A program made the translations under genes and the position numbers. From the NCBI GenBank assembly GCA_035235625.1, contig CP141140.1, positions 49,471,351 through 49,535,350 on the forward strand: a stretch of DNA of 64,000 bases, given 5' to 3'. The notes under the pieces are model-generated. The model worked only from the letters and a program-made list of their open reading frames with translations. It was not told the origin of the DNA and made no database searches. Shown piece by piece: positions 46,208-59,211 of the stretch (within the stretch, counting starts at the first letter, position 1; each line of letters opens with the position of its first letter). The DNA comes from Saururus chinensis (lineage: Eukaryota > Streptophyta > Magnoliopsida > Piperales > Saururaceae).

Positions 46208-48072
46208 CGATAATGAAGCCGTCCTTTTAGATTCTTTAAAAGAAAAATTCCCTTGACAAGTTAACCAATTGGTAGTTTCGTTTTAAAAAACTTCCACTAC
46301 ATTTTGTAATAATTGCTTTTCCTACGTGGCTTTGACTGCTGATTTGTTGAGTTGACGGATGTAGTGGATTGAATCTAGGTCCCTAAGGGGGACGCATTGT
46401 CACGCATATATTAAAACCGGATGTAGCGTAATATTGCTTTGATTGCTGCTTTGTTTACTTGACGCACGCATCTATTAAAACTGGGCTGTGTGTCTGTAAC
46501 CCTATGATCAGCCCACATAGGCTTCCAATATGGTATATAAGAGGACTGATTTTTATGTAGGATTGTCATTTTATGTACTGTGTTCAAAGCCCCACCATCG
46601 AGTAGGTTAGGAAAATATTTGTATTGCCATAATAAGATTATAGACTTGGCCGACCTCCTTCACTATCTTCGTGACCAGCCCACATAGGGCTCAGCTACAC
46701 ATAGAGGATGAATTGCTCTCTATGTAACATGTTCAGAGGTCACCATGCCACCGGTTAAGATATACACATCCTTATTACAATGGTACTTACCCACTAATGA
46801 AAATTATTTTTTTGAGACAAGCTGGAATGACTTGAACTTAACATGCTACATGGGGCTCCTAACAAGGTACGTAGGTGCCCCATGATCAACGCGTTTGTAA
46901 ATGGAGCCCGGTCAGGCTTGACTTTGTTCAATGAAGATTTTACCTATGCTTGCACACAGAGTACTCCGGCCTCTCTCAGAGGCCTACTGCAGCCGTATAT
47001 ACAGCCGGCCACTGCTAGATTTGGCTGACCGGCTAGATCTTGTTAACACTAGCCGCACAATGATGGCCGATGCACTGGTAGAGGCCAACACCGTTGGCCG
47101 CAGCCAGGCCACTGCCAACAGACAGATCTGGCTGCCAGCACTACAGCCAGCCAAATCTGGCCCCAATGCTAGTTGCAACCAGCATTACGGCTAGCCTGAT
47201 CTAGCTACGGTGCTGGTAACAATGAGCACTGCCGTAGCAATCTGGCAGTAGCCAGATAGCCTTTATCAATTAGATCTGGCCAGCCGCGGTCAGATTTGGC
47301 CATAACCTACTGTGCACACGGCTATGACAGACGTGTGAGAGGGGTCGGAGTCATCACCAAAGCTATTGCCAGATTTGTAGCTACAGCATCATTGAAGTTG
47401 CGGCCCGAACTGTCATCATTTTTAAAAAAATATACTTATTAATATAAGATAAAAAATATATTATTATATTCTTATTTTAAACCAGCTAAGATTATTAGGA
47501 CTTGGTGGTCCAAAGCTCCCGTTCGTAGCCGCAATCTTAGGGGTTGGTGGTATGTACTTTGATTGTGAGATGGTCGTCGGTTTGCACCGTTATTCTTTAA
47601 ACGTGGACCCGTTGGATAAGAAGAATTTTGCTTTGCTAGAAGAATAAAAACAAAGTTAAGAATCAATGACAGGACTGCAAGATGACACGGGATGGCAGAC
47701 ACCAAATTGGAAATGCCTGTTTTACGTGGTATAAGGACTCCAACGTTTGAATCCCATGTTAAAAAATAAATTAACCACGCTGCCTAACTTTTGGGACTGA
47801 CCTAGTCATAATTGACTTCTCACAATTTGACAATGTATGGAATGGTGTATAGACAGATGAGGAGAAGGAATATCGTTTCCCAAAAAAAAATTCTCTCTGT
47901 CTTATATTAATAGCTCTGTTTAGCTTATAAACACTTAAAGAAAATGCTAGCTTCCGAATTTATTTTTCATTCTCTTAGCTATAGATCCTTCATTAAATAA
48001 AATTTATTATTTTTAAATAAAATTATTAATATGAGACAAAGGGATTATGACACATATTATAAAATTCTTACA
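46208..48072. other. Upstream DNA of gene 3 (duplicated segment)
   Basis: No convincing gene. The stretch is collinear with 49540-51750. It includes a block rich in 'gccagatctggc' and 'ccaaatctggcc' (about 46980-47330) and a conserved AT/GC mosaic (47480-47760). The small minus-strand open frame at 47472-47705 is matched by a longer one at 50898-51227 and resembles no protein I know. Confidence 0.6.
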
Positions 48073-48718
48073 CTAATAATAAATTATTAGCGACACTTAT
48101 TTATTAGCGTCTCTAATAATTACTTATTAACGACATTATTATATACGTCGTTAATAGAAAATTTATTTAAAAAATAAATAAAAATAATTTATTAATGACG
48201 TATAACTCTAAGCGTCACTAATAAGTCCTTATTAGTATTAGCAGCATTTTTCTATATGTCGCTAATAGAAAAATTATTTAAAAAAATAAAAATAACTTAT
48301 TAACGATATATAACTCTAAACGTCGCTAATAAGTCCTTATTAGCAACGTTTGTCTACATGTCGCTAATAGAATAATATTTTTTTTAAAATATTTATTCAA
48401 TGTGCCGCTAATAACATAATATTAGTGACGCTAATAAATCAGTTTTTAGAGCGTTACTAAAAACAAAACAAAAATCCCTAGTGGGTCCACCGAGAAGGGA
48501 TAGGGGGTGGAGGATGGCAGGGCGCCAGAATTATAAATGCTTTAGTTAACTATTAGCGATGTTTAATTATAAATGTCGCTAATAGTTACGTATTAGCCAC
48601 AAATATATATGTGTCACTAATAATATAATTTTTAGTGACACTTAGATAAAAGTCGCTAATGTTAAAACGATTAGTGACGCATAATAATGTGTCGCTAATA
48701 AGCAATAGCGACTGTAGT
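48073..48718. mobile_element. Hairpin-repeat element (about 645 bp)
   Basis: Starts CACTAATAATAAATTATTAG and ends near 'gcgactgtag'. It has at least eight inverted pairs of ATTAGCGACG/CGTCGCTAAT spaced by AT-rich loops, around a unique GC-rich core at 48478-48535. It sits at the joint between the gene 3 segment and its gene-less duplicate. No coding region; ends imperfect, so the class is uncertain. Confidence 0.6.
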
Positions 48719-49415
48719 TCAGCCTCTTTCGTATAGGGATTAGGGCTTCTCAGCCTCTGAGATCTAAGCCCTTCCCAAATAGAAATGGATTTGGTATTTT
48801 CTATATATAGTGAGTTATGGGGTATATGTATTAAAAATTAGGGTACGAATATAATTTTATTCTAAAATAAGGTAATTTACTCATTTTAGGTCTAAAATTA
48901 AGTTAAAAATTTTAAAACTCTTTAATGATGAAATAAGTCAAATTTAGGATCTCGTGCTAAGCCCTTCCCAAATAAGAATGGATTTGGTATTTTCTATATA
49001 TAGTGAGTTATGGGGTATATGTATTAAAATTAGGGTACAAATATAATTTTATTCTAAAATAAGGTAATTTACTCATTTTAGGTCTAAAATTAAATTAAAA
49101 ATTTTAAAACTCTTTAATGATGAAATAAGTCAAATTTAGGATCTCGTGCTTCACCTTTAAAATGTGAACATGGGGCCTACAATGGGAGCCGTGTCATAGT
49201 TTAATAAAAGAATCCTTTAAAATCCCAATTTTTATAAAAAAATTGGATATACTTGTTTTAGAAGAAAAATTAATAAAATGAAGAAATATATTGATTAAAA
49301 CCATCATTAACTATTTTTAACCCTAAAACAAAATAAACAAGTCAATTAGAACAAAACCACATAATAACAGTAAAATTAAATTAAAAATAAATTAATTTGA
49401 GGTTAGAGATCTTAC
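48719..49415 (-). repeat. Partial copy of the solo LTR end, with 193-bp tandem duplication
   Basis: Matches 43157-43657, the end of the 3.3-kb solo LTR, except that an internal 193-bp stretch (about 48767-48959) is repeated in tandem (48960-49152). After the LTR end the same flank follows (ggttaatgaata). It is thus a segmental copy and not a second insertion. Confidence 0.85.
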
Positions 49416-51765
49416 ACGGTTAATGAATAATATATTCCAACTAAAATTTATTTTTTCAATGCTTCTTTTTCAATATTTTATCCTTCCCTCTACATCCTAT
49501 GTTTTGAATGCTTCTTGCTTTTGCCATTTCTCATTTTAGTTGGTATTATAGTCGATGATGAAGCCGTCCTTTCAGATTCTTTAAAAGAAAATTCCCTTGA
49601 CAAGTTGACCAATTGATTGGTTAGGAAACTGCCACTAGCTTTCTAATAATTGCTTTTCCCACGTGGCTTTGATTGCTGTTTTGTTGAGTTGACGATTGTA
49701 GTGGATTGAATCTAGGTCGCTAAGGGGGACGCATTGCTAAAACCGGATGTAGAGTAATATTGCTTTGATTGCTGCTTTGTTTACTTGATAGGCACGCATC
49801 TATTAAAACTGGGCTATGTGTCTGTAAACCTATAATCAGCCCACATAGGCTTCTAATATGGTATATAAGGACTGATTTTTATATAGGATTGTCATTTTAC
49901 GTACTGTGTTCAAAACCCCACCATAGAGTAGGTTAGGAAAATATTTGTATTGCCATAATAAGATTATAGACTTGGACGACCTCTTTTACTATCTTCGTGA
50001 CCAGCCCACATAGGGCTCAATAGATGATGAGTTGCCCTCTATGTAACATATTCAGAGGTCACCAAGCCATCGATTAAGATATACACATCCTTATTACAAT
50101 GGTACTTACCCACTAATGAAAATCATCTTTTCGAGGCAGGTTCCAATGACCTAAACATAACATGTTACATGAGGCTCTTAACATAGTACATAGGTGCCGC
50201 TTGTAATGAAGCCCGGTCAGGCTTGACTTTATTCAATGAAGATTTTACCTATGCTTGCACACAAAGAGTACTCTGGCCCTCCTACTACAGCCATATGTAT
50301 AGCCGGCTACCACTAGATTTGGTTGCGACTGGCTAGATCTTGCCAGCAGTTGGCCGCGATGATGGCTGATGCGCTGGCCGCGGCCAACATTGCCGACTGT
50401 AGCCAGGCCACTGTCAACAGCTAGATCTGGCTACGGCGGCTGTTCGTGGTGATCTATCGATGGCCAGCACTGTAGCCAGCCAATCTGGCCACAACGCTAG
50501 TTGGAGCCAACCAAATCTGGCCACAATGCTAGTTGAAACTAGCCAAATCTGGCTACAACGCTAGTTGTAGCTACCATCACGGCTAGCCTGATCTGGCTAC
50601 AGTGCTAGCGACAGCAAGCACCGCCGTAGCGATCTGGCAGTGGCTAGCCAGATCTAGCCACCGCTAACACCGTGGCCAGATAGCCTCTACCAGCTAGATC
50701 TGGCCAGTCGCGGTCACATTTGGCCATAACCTACCGTACACACAGCCATGGCAGGCGTGTGAGAGGGGTCGGAGTCATCACCAAAGCTATTGCCAGATTT
50801 GTAGCTACAACCATCATTGAAGCTGCGGCCCGAACTGTCATCGTGTTTTTTAAAAATATACTTATTAATATAAGATAAAAAATATATTACTATATCCTTA
50901 TTTTAAACCAGCTAAGATTATTAGGACTTGGTGGTCCAAAGCTCCCATTCGTAGCCTCAATCTTAGGGGATGGTGGTATGTACTTAGATTGTGAGATGGT
51001 CGTCGGTTTGCACCGTTATTCTTTGAACGTGGACCCGTTGGATAAGAAGAATTTTGCTTTGCTAGAAGAATAAAAACAAAGTCAAGAATCAATGACAGGA
51101 CTGCAAGATGACACGGCATGGCAGACACCAAATTGAAAATGCCTGTTTTACGTGGTATAAGGACTCCAACGTTTGAATCCCATGTCAACACCGCGTCCTC
51201 ATTTTCTGTCCACGTAGGATTGTCCACTCCAACTGTAATACTTCATCATTCTTACACCTTGAAACGTGAAGATTAGCACCTTAAAACTCTACTGCATTTA
51301 TTAGTGATGTAAAAATGGTGAAATTAAGTTTTGAAGTGTGAATCTTTATCGCAATATCATTACTCATCCAAATATGGGTAAGGTGTCCTAAATAAGGCAT
51401 GTTATTTATAACTGGTCTCAAATGAGGCATGTCTTTAGGGAGATGGCGGAGTTTCATATAACCACGCTGCCTGACTTTTGGGACTGACCTAGTTATAATT
51501 GACTCCTGACAATTTGACAATGTATGGAATGGTGTATAGATGAGGAGAAGGAATATCGTTTCCAAAAAAAAAAATCTCTCTGTCCTATATTAATAGCTCT
51601 GTTTAGCTTATAAACACTTAAAGAAAATGCTAGCTTCGGAATCTATTTTTCATTCTCTTAGCTGTAAGTCCCTCCATTAAATAAAAATTACTATTTTCAA
51701 ATAAAGCTATTAATATGAGACAAAGGGATTATGAAACATATCATAAAATTCTTTTACACAATGAA
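49416..51765. other. Gene-less duplicate of the BAHD gene 3 segment
   Basis: 49416-49505 equals the DNA left of LINE fragment 4. At about 49505 the match jumps to the 5' side of gene 3 ('ttgccatttctcattttagtt', 46175 onward) and then follows its upstream region to about 51750. LINE tail, 3' flank and the whole BAHD coding region are absent. The proximal promoter survives, with 'ggtattatag' where gene 3 has 'ggtatttatag'. A block at about 51187-51460 has no match in the gene 3 copy. No gene is visible. Confidence 0.8.
50440..50640 (+). repeat. Tandem repeat around 'ccaaatctggccacaa'
   Basis: Three to four units of about 33 bp contain 'agcca(a)ccaaatctggc(c/t)acaacgctagttg'. The paralogous block at about 47130-47190 has fewer units, so copy number changed after duplication. 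Confidence 0.7.
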
Positions 51766-52702
51766 CCAATTCAAAACTAGCCCTTTATTGAAGTTTGGTC
51801 TTCAGTTAGCTATGGCTTAATTCGTTTATTTTAAAGTAAATTGCATATATATATATAATACAAGAGGTAGGAAAATATTCAAATATCGCCCCAACTACTC
51901 AAAGCTAGACTTAGTTACGCTTTAAGGCTAGTTTGAAACCTGATTTCTTCATTTGCTTCTCTAATCCTCAGTATTTATAATAACAAATCAGCTCGACTAT
52001 AAAATGCTATCAAGTAAAAATTCATAGAACGTGACAAGTAATACCAGCTCGACTTTTGAATGCTATAAAATACCTTCTTATTGTTGTTTACGGCTGTTTA
52101 ACATTTCCAAGTCATATCTGTCCTTTCATTAATTTTTCCTTGTCTTTATTCTTGTTGTCATAATACCTGACGCTTTTATGTTGACAGCTTAGCTTAATGC
52201 TTAATTAAGTCTTCATTATAGTTTAAACGTTATTTCATGTATGTTTTGACAGTCTAGTAAATGTTTCAGCCAACCAAAATATTGGCATTAAGTTTGAATA
52301 AGGAGAGGACCTTGTCAGAGCACAATGCAAAAAACCGTTAAACCAAAATTGTTTATAAGATTGAAACAACCAAATGATGCTTACCGAATACTTTATTTTT
52401 TTCGTAAATGAAGGTTTGCCGAATTCCTTAGCATCAGCGAGAACGGATTGATAATCATGACAGATATCGTACCATAGTATATTCACTTTTTTAACAAACA
52501 ACCTTACTTTTTCTCATACCTACTAAGACAAAAAGTATGGCCCACTATATGAAGGCATGACCTTCAAAGCTTGATGTATTAGTTAAGTATTGGGCGGTCA
52601 AAATTTAAAGTTATAACGTTTCTAATGTATATGTATATTGAATATATTATGTGGATGTCTGGCCTTAATGGTATTACTTTTTGGTAATTATAATCCAACG
52701 AT
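51766..52702. other. Intergenic, no gene seen
   Basis: Ordinary AT-rich DNA with no recognisable gene, RNA or repeat. The 88-residue minus-strand open frame (52235-52501) resembles nothing I know. Confidence 0.5.
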
Positions 52703-54800
52703 CACTACTACAATAAAAAACATTATTAGCGATGCATATCCATGTGCGTTGTTACTACTTTAGGATAATAACGATGCATACCCATATGCGTCACTACTAC
52801 CTAGTGTAGTGGCGGCGCATATAATTAAGCGTCGCTACTAATTTTTTATTTTAAAAAAATTAAAATAAAAGAGAGAGAGATGGGAGAGATGAGAGAGAAG
52901 AGGAAAGATGAGAGAGAAGAGGGGAGAGAGAAGGAGAGAAAGTGAGGAGAGAGAGGGGGAAGAGTGAGTGGAGAGAGAGAGGGTAGAGAGAGGAGGAGAG
53001 AGAGCGAGGAGAGAGAGAGAAGAGGGGTAGAGAAGAAGGAGAGAGAGGAGTGGTAAAAATATATTTTTTAAAATATTATGCTACTAGTTTTTTCTTAAAA
53101 ATAATTTGAGCTGTTAGCGACGCTTGAAAGATAGCGTCAATAAAGCATAAGTAATGGCGACACTAGTGCTTCTGCATCGCAATTACAAATGCTATTAGTG
53201 ACGAACTTGGAGAGCGCAACTAATAGCCTTAGTTTTTTTTGAAAAAAAAATTAAACATATTAGCTACACTCGGCAAGAGTATCGCTAATAGCATATGTAT
53301 TTACGACGCTAAATAATTAGCGTTGTAATTACTTACACTATTAGCAAACGCTTGCTACCGATTGTTGCTAATATGTTTACTTTTTTTTGAAAAAAACTAA
53401 ACCTATTAGGGATGCTCTTGAAGAGACCAATAACATATGTAATTCACATAAGCATTAGCATTGGAATTACTTATGTTATTAGCGACGCTCTCCTCCTAGC
53501 GTCGCTAATAACTCAATTTTTTTCCAAAAAAACTAATAGCATAATTTTTTAAAAAATATCTTCTCCACTCTTCTCTCTTCTCTTTCTCTACACTTCTCTC
53601 TTCTCTCTTCTACCCTCTCTCTCTCATCCTCTCCTCTCTCTCTACACACACTCTCTCTCATCTCTCTCTCCTCTCACTCTATCTCCATATATGCACTCAC
53701 TCTCTCATCTCTCTCTCTACCCTCTAACTCTCCTCTCTCTCTCCCCTCTCTCTCTCACTCCTCTCTCCTCTCTCTCTCTACTCCTTTCTCTCTCTTCCCT
53801 TCTCTCTCTCTCCTTCACTCTCTCTCTATGATCCTCTTTCTCTCTCCTCTATCTCTCTAAATCCACTATCTCCTTTTTATTTCTCAATTAATTTTTAAAT
53901 TAATATAAATAAATTATAAGGTAATATCGACATATAGGAATATGCATTGCTAATACACTATTTATTAGGTGATGCATAGAAATATGAGGTATTAGCTACA
54001 CATACTCGCATGCGCCACTAATATTAAGAGTATTAGTAATGCATATTTATATATGTCACTAATATATTTTATTATTATTAATTTTTAAATAAAAGATATA
54101 ATAAAAAAATTAAAAAAACCAAAATTAAATTTAACTGATATATACTCTCTCTCTACATCCTCTCCTCTCTCTCTACATTCTTTCCTCTCTCTCTACACTC
54201 TCTTATTTCTCTCCACTCTCTCTCCCTCTCTCAATCTCTCCTCTCTCTCATTCTCTTCTCTCTCCTCCACTCTCTCTCTAATCCTCTTTCTCTCCCACCT
54301 TGTTCTATCTTTATATTTTAAAATTAATAAAAATAAATTATAAGGTAATAGTAATGCATAGGAATATGTGTCGTTAATATGTTAGGTATTAGAGACACAT
54401 AAAATCTGCGTCGCTAATGTGAAGGGTATTAGCGATGCATAATCGCATGCATCACTAATATTATTTTTTATTTATTTTTCATTAATTTTAAAATAAAAGA
54501 TATAATAAAATTTAAAATTAAATTTCTTCCTCTCTATGCTCTCTCTCTAGATGTCTCCTCTCTCTCACTTCACTCTCTCTACCCTCTCTCTCTCATCCTC
54601 TCCTCTCTCTTCTTTCTCCTCACTCTCTCTACACCCTCTCTCTACCCTTTCTCTTCTCTCTCTACACTCTCCCTTCTCTCTCGTCTCTCTCCCACGCACG
54701 TCAACGGGAGCCCCGGTTCCGAGGATGAGAGCCAAGAGAGTAAGGGAATTTAATTTTAATTTTTTGGGCTTTTTTTATTAGATATTATATTTTAAAAATA
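52703..54800. mobile_element. Hairpin-repeat element with GA and CT tracts
   Basis: It begins CACTACTACAATAAAAAAC at 52703. Serial hairpins follow (52725-52850, 53100-53520, 53920-54070, 54340-54470); the one at 53478-53509 has perfect 12-bp arms, ATTAGCGACGCT and its complement around an 8-base loop. A GA tract (52866-53052) lies near the left and CT tracts (53570-53870, 54146-54300, 54525-54690) on the right, so the halves are in roughly inverted order. The unit matches that at 2.48-3.42 kb. No coding region; the right end is unclear. Confidence 0.6.
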
Positions 54801-54810
54801 ATAGTATATC

Positions 54811-55373
54811 AAATAAAATAAATTTATCAACTTGGGAATTGCCAAAGAGACATTTGGACTGCTTGAGGAAGAGAGAGTATTGCTCCAAGAGGGTGAAAAC
54901 ACAACGGAAATGTGATTAATGAAACTCCCATGAAGGGATGTACACCAATATATTATAAAAAAATACCAAAAAATAAAGATGGAACACCTTATTCATAAGA
55001 CTCTGAGAAGTGGATGGGGCATTAGTGAGGCCAAAAGGTATAACCAAAAATTCAAAATGTCTGTCATGAGTGTAGAATGCCATCTTATGAATGTTAACAT
55101 GATGATACCCACAACGCAAATCCAGCTTAGAAAAATAATGTGACCTGCCTAATTCAACCAAAAGTTCTTCAATGATCTGCGTGGGAATTTAGCCTTGAGT
55201 GTCATAGCATTAAGCGCTTGATAATCTAAATAGAACTGCCAAAAACTATCTTTCTTTCGAACCAACAAATCAGGGGAGGAGTAGGAATTGGCACTGGGAT
55301 GAATAATGCATGCATCTTACATTTTTTAGACTAACTTTTCAATTTCAATTATTTGTATTTGAGGATACTTGTA
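54811..55373 (-). mobile_element. Ty3/gypsy reverse transcriptase fragment
   Basis: The minus-strand translation resembles the gypsy RT core ('[15 protein letters not shown]', '[14 protein letters not shown]', 'NILVY') and runs to the end of the RT domain near 54.82 kb. It is a broken fossil. It ends beside the target site of the LTR element at 55379. Its type is compatible with the RNase H-integrase piece at 5.8-7.6 kb. Confidence 0.85.
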
Positions 55374-55378
55374 TGTAA

Positions 55379-56820
55379 TGTTGTTACGTCTGAAACAAGA
55401 CTATGAAGAAGTCAAATTCAGATTTATTTTACTTGCCAATTGTAGTAGACAAGGTCGATCCACAGGGAAAGCCTTGTGCAACAAAGAAAATAGTTACGAA
55501 AAAATAGAGGAAGAAAAATTAAGAAAGAAAGAGTAGAAGAGTATTAAGAAAATAACAAGTTAAGAAATCAAGATGAGAAAACATTAAAGCATTAAGGATC
55601 ATTGTAACATCTAATGATGTTCTTCATGTATCATATTATCTCAGTTAGAATCGAATGAAAATTCTATCTAACCGGAAGATATGAATATTAAAATTAAAAC
55701 TAAAGATAGAAAATGCTTTGGATAGATGAAGGATAAAAATAATTGTCTCTTCAAGATTTCTATGTATCCAAATCACAAAGGATCAAGAAGGAGAGCCTTC
55801 AAGCATCTTATGTATCCAAATCACAAAGAAACAAGAAGAAGAACAATATTAAATAAACATCACTTCAAATAAATAATACTTACTTGAAACCATTGATGAA
55901 ACATGAATTGAACTCCATTAGATTGTTACAAATCACCTCTAGCCTTAGCTTGAGAGCTTACAAAGCCATTACAATAAAACTAAAAACAAAAATACAAAAT
56001 GAGAGAAGAAAATAGGAGAAGAGAGCTCCAAAGAGGAGAGAGTGTCACTTCTATCACGTCCACCCCTCTATATATATGAATAGAAGGGGTTGCTTCAAAG
56101 AGGAAAGTGAAATCAAATCTCTAGATTGCATCCTGATTGATTGCCTGATTGGTTGCTTCTTTGGCAATGATTAGATACTAAATAAATCAAATAAATCAAT
56201 AATTTATTTATCAAATATGTATATTTGATTCTTTCTTTAGTTATCCAATCAGCCTCATTGTATTTCTTTATGTGTATCAATCAAAATCAATGAAAATATT
56301 CTTCATTTGCTGGCCCCGGGTGAGTTTACTAGCTGTCTGATTGCATGCCAGATTCGACCCATATATCTTCGGAATTTGGAATTTTATCCTGAAATAAGAC
56401 TTGTAGCCACGGAAGTCTTCTTTCCAATGCCACTAGAATCGTATCAATCCATATTATACAGAGAAAGATATAGTCAAAATACTACGACTGTGTCAATCTG
56501 TCCGAATTAGCTTCTTTCCTAATTTAGTTCTCGTGATGCAAATATCAAATCAAACGGGTCCACAAGGTTGTGTTCGACCATTTCATGTATGTTTAGACCA
56601 TTAGGAGCCAATTCTTGACTTTTAAATAGCTTTGGGTAGTTGGGCTTCACTTCATATTCCAGTTGGATCCTGTTGAAGCCTGTTTAGACATGTAAACTTA
56701 ATTAAGGTCCAACTAACCTATTCAAAACATAAATAGCCCAAATAAGCAATGAATTAATACAAAATAGGATTGCAATTTGAAATTTGAAAACATTTTATTG
56801 AACATTATTTCAGTGCATCA
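55379..56820 (-). repeat. LTR (3' LTR of the minus-strand element)
   Basis: 1442 bp from TGTTGTTACG to GTGCATCA. The same length as its partner at 61311-62752. Confidence 0.95.
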
Positions 56821-56840
56821 ATTACCCCTAAACCTACTTT
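56821..56840 (-). other. Polypurine tract
   Basis: On the minus strand AAAGTAGGTTTAGGGGTAAT immediately precedes the 3' LTR, as expected for the plus-strand primer. Confidence 0.75.
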
Positions 56841-58581
56841 TTGCTAGTCCTCGAGCAAAACAGAAATTAAAATAATAGAAAACAAAACTAACTACTCCAC
56901 TTCCGCAGGAAATCTCGATTGTATTTAGCATATGCAATAAGCCTTTAAACCCCTAGCTTACACTAGTGGACGAGTTGTGTTTCTTGAGGGTTTGCAGTGA
57001 ATATACCCACAAAATTCAAAACTAGAATGTTAAAAGAAAATTAAAATTAAAACCATGTCAAATTTACAAATCAACTCCTCCGAAACATGTGAGTTCATTT
57101 AGTAAAATCTATCATGCATAATATAACTTGTCTTCTGAAACAATAATTCATTCTAACAACTTCATATTGGTGGCAAGTACTCATACATACATAATAGTTT
57201 AAGAAAAACAGACATTGCCAAGTAATTATACAATCTCATTCTCATGAATCGAACAACTCAATGTGTCTCATGTCCACTCAGCAAATTTCAATTTTAACAC
57301 TAAAAAATAGACAATGACATCCATTCATCTTCAAGAGATCATAATAGAAAATCATACAAAACCTTCCTTGAAAAGTAAAACACCCTAGATCACCTGACAA
57401 CTCATTCAAGATATAATTGCATAATGTCCTACTAGAATTTTATATTCATCTCACATGACATGTGTAAGGCTTAGCCTTTTAAGCTTTCTATAAGATCCAT
57501 GTAACAAGTATTAGGCCAATGAGTCCTAATCCAGTTGGCTCAGGGCACTAGGTGTTAAAACAGCCTTCAGGCTTAATAACTTGAACCAAATAGGCTTCAA
57601 GGCTATGCATGTCATAAATTAGTCAACTCTACCTTTTGACTCGAACACCCTATGCTTAGTGAGGTACGCCGAGTCCCGGTCTACTCAATAGAGTGACTTT
57701 AATTCTTTATAATTTTTTATTTTTTTTCACATTTTTTTCTTTTTTTTTCTTGAGCACATTATACAATCAACTTGAATTGTGTTAACAAAAAGTCCTCGAC
57801 TGTTCTACAAACGAAGAATAGTAAAGCTCAAAACTCTATCATGATAACATGAACACTACTAGATCATGCCAAAGTTTTACTCTCATAAGAAAATAATTAC
57901 TTAGATTCAATGATATCCACCAAGATGTAAGACCATAATCAGGGGCTCGAATTCTCACTTAGGCAAATGTCTTGCTTTATTTTTTGTCAAAATAGGAGCA
58001 CAAGAAACCAATATGAAGTAATCAGAACTTAAAATCATTAAATCTGTCAAGTCATATTCTAAGTAGTCTGATGTCATTAAATAAAGTCACATATCTAGAA
58101 TAAGAATCAATGTAAATAAGCAAAAAAAACATAAAATAAAATAAATCTAATTAATTTTTTCAATTTTTTATTTTTAAGTAAAACTAAAAACATAAAAGAA
58201 AAATCTCTTTCTACACCCCCAAACCTAAACTAAACATTGTCCTCAATGTTTAAAAGAAAGCAAATGCAATGCTTAATATAAAAAAAGAGGAAAGAAGAGA
58301 TAATATATCGGTTGATGTGCTCATGTACATAGCTATCAAAAGAAAAATAGTCAATAAAGCACAAGCATAATCACATTAGGGTAAATCAATAATGAATCAT
58401 ATAAGCACACCATAATAATGATTAGAGCAATCGACAAAGATAATAAACTAAAAACTAACTAAAGAAAATAAATAAATAAAAAACTAACTATTAAACAAAA
58501 ATAACTATCAAAACAAAAAGTGGGTTGCCTCCCAGGAGCGCTAAGTTTACTGTCTTCAGCCAGACACACCTCTATCTAAAC
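56841..58581 (-). other. Non-coding 3' internal region of the LTR element
   Basis: About 1.7 kb between the protease-like region and the PPT, with no recognisable pol. It is AT-rich and holds nothing I can name. Confidence 0.7.
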
Positions 58582-59211
58582 TCATCCAAGGTCCTTCAAA
58601 GCAATTATCTTCTCTTTATAAATTCTAATCAAATCAGAGTGAGTTAAGCAAATATTTAGTGGATCATCAGAATAAATAAAAGGAAAAACATCCTCCACTA
58701 AACTCTCAACCATGTCAACCTCAAAAGTTTCATCGAAGTCTGATGGTTGTCTACTGGCAACAAATACATTTAACTCACATGTTAAGTTCCCAAAAGAAAG
58801 CCTCATTACTCCATTCCAACAATTTATTAAAGCATTAGATGTAGCAAGGAATGGACGACCTAAAATCACAGGGATTTGAGAAGATGCATTTGAAACCGGT
58901 TGTGTGTCTAAAACAATGAAGTCCACTGGAAAATAGGATTTGTCCACTTGAACAAGGACATCTTCCACTATTCCTCTTGGCGTTTTGATTGAGCGGTCAG
59001 CAAGTTGAAGTATTATGTTAGTGGGTTTCAAATCCGCTAGACCTAATTGCTCATAAACAGAATAAGGTAAGAGATTAACACTTGCCCCAAGATCAAGTAA
59101 AGCTTTTTCAACTCTATAATTTCTAATTATACAAGATATGGTTGGACAACCAGGATCTTTATATTTGGGTGGGGTGTTGTGTTGCAAAATTGCACTTACT
59201 TGTTCTGTCAA
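58582..59211 (-). pseudogene. Fossil aspartic-protease-like region
   Basis: 209 residues with the gypsy protease pattern as in Athila/Tat elements: GCPTISCIIRN, ALLDLGASVNLLP, LQLADRSIKTPRG, then PVILGRPFLATSNALI. Part of the LTR element; it follows gag and overlaps its end by 4 bp. Confidence 0.85.

Noticed and set aside
47472-51227. Matching minus-strand open frames at 47472-47705 (77 aa) and 50898-51227 (109 aa)
   Set aside because: They are similar because the DNA is duplicated. The length differs and no domain is recognised, so they are not supported as genes.
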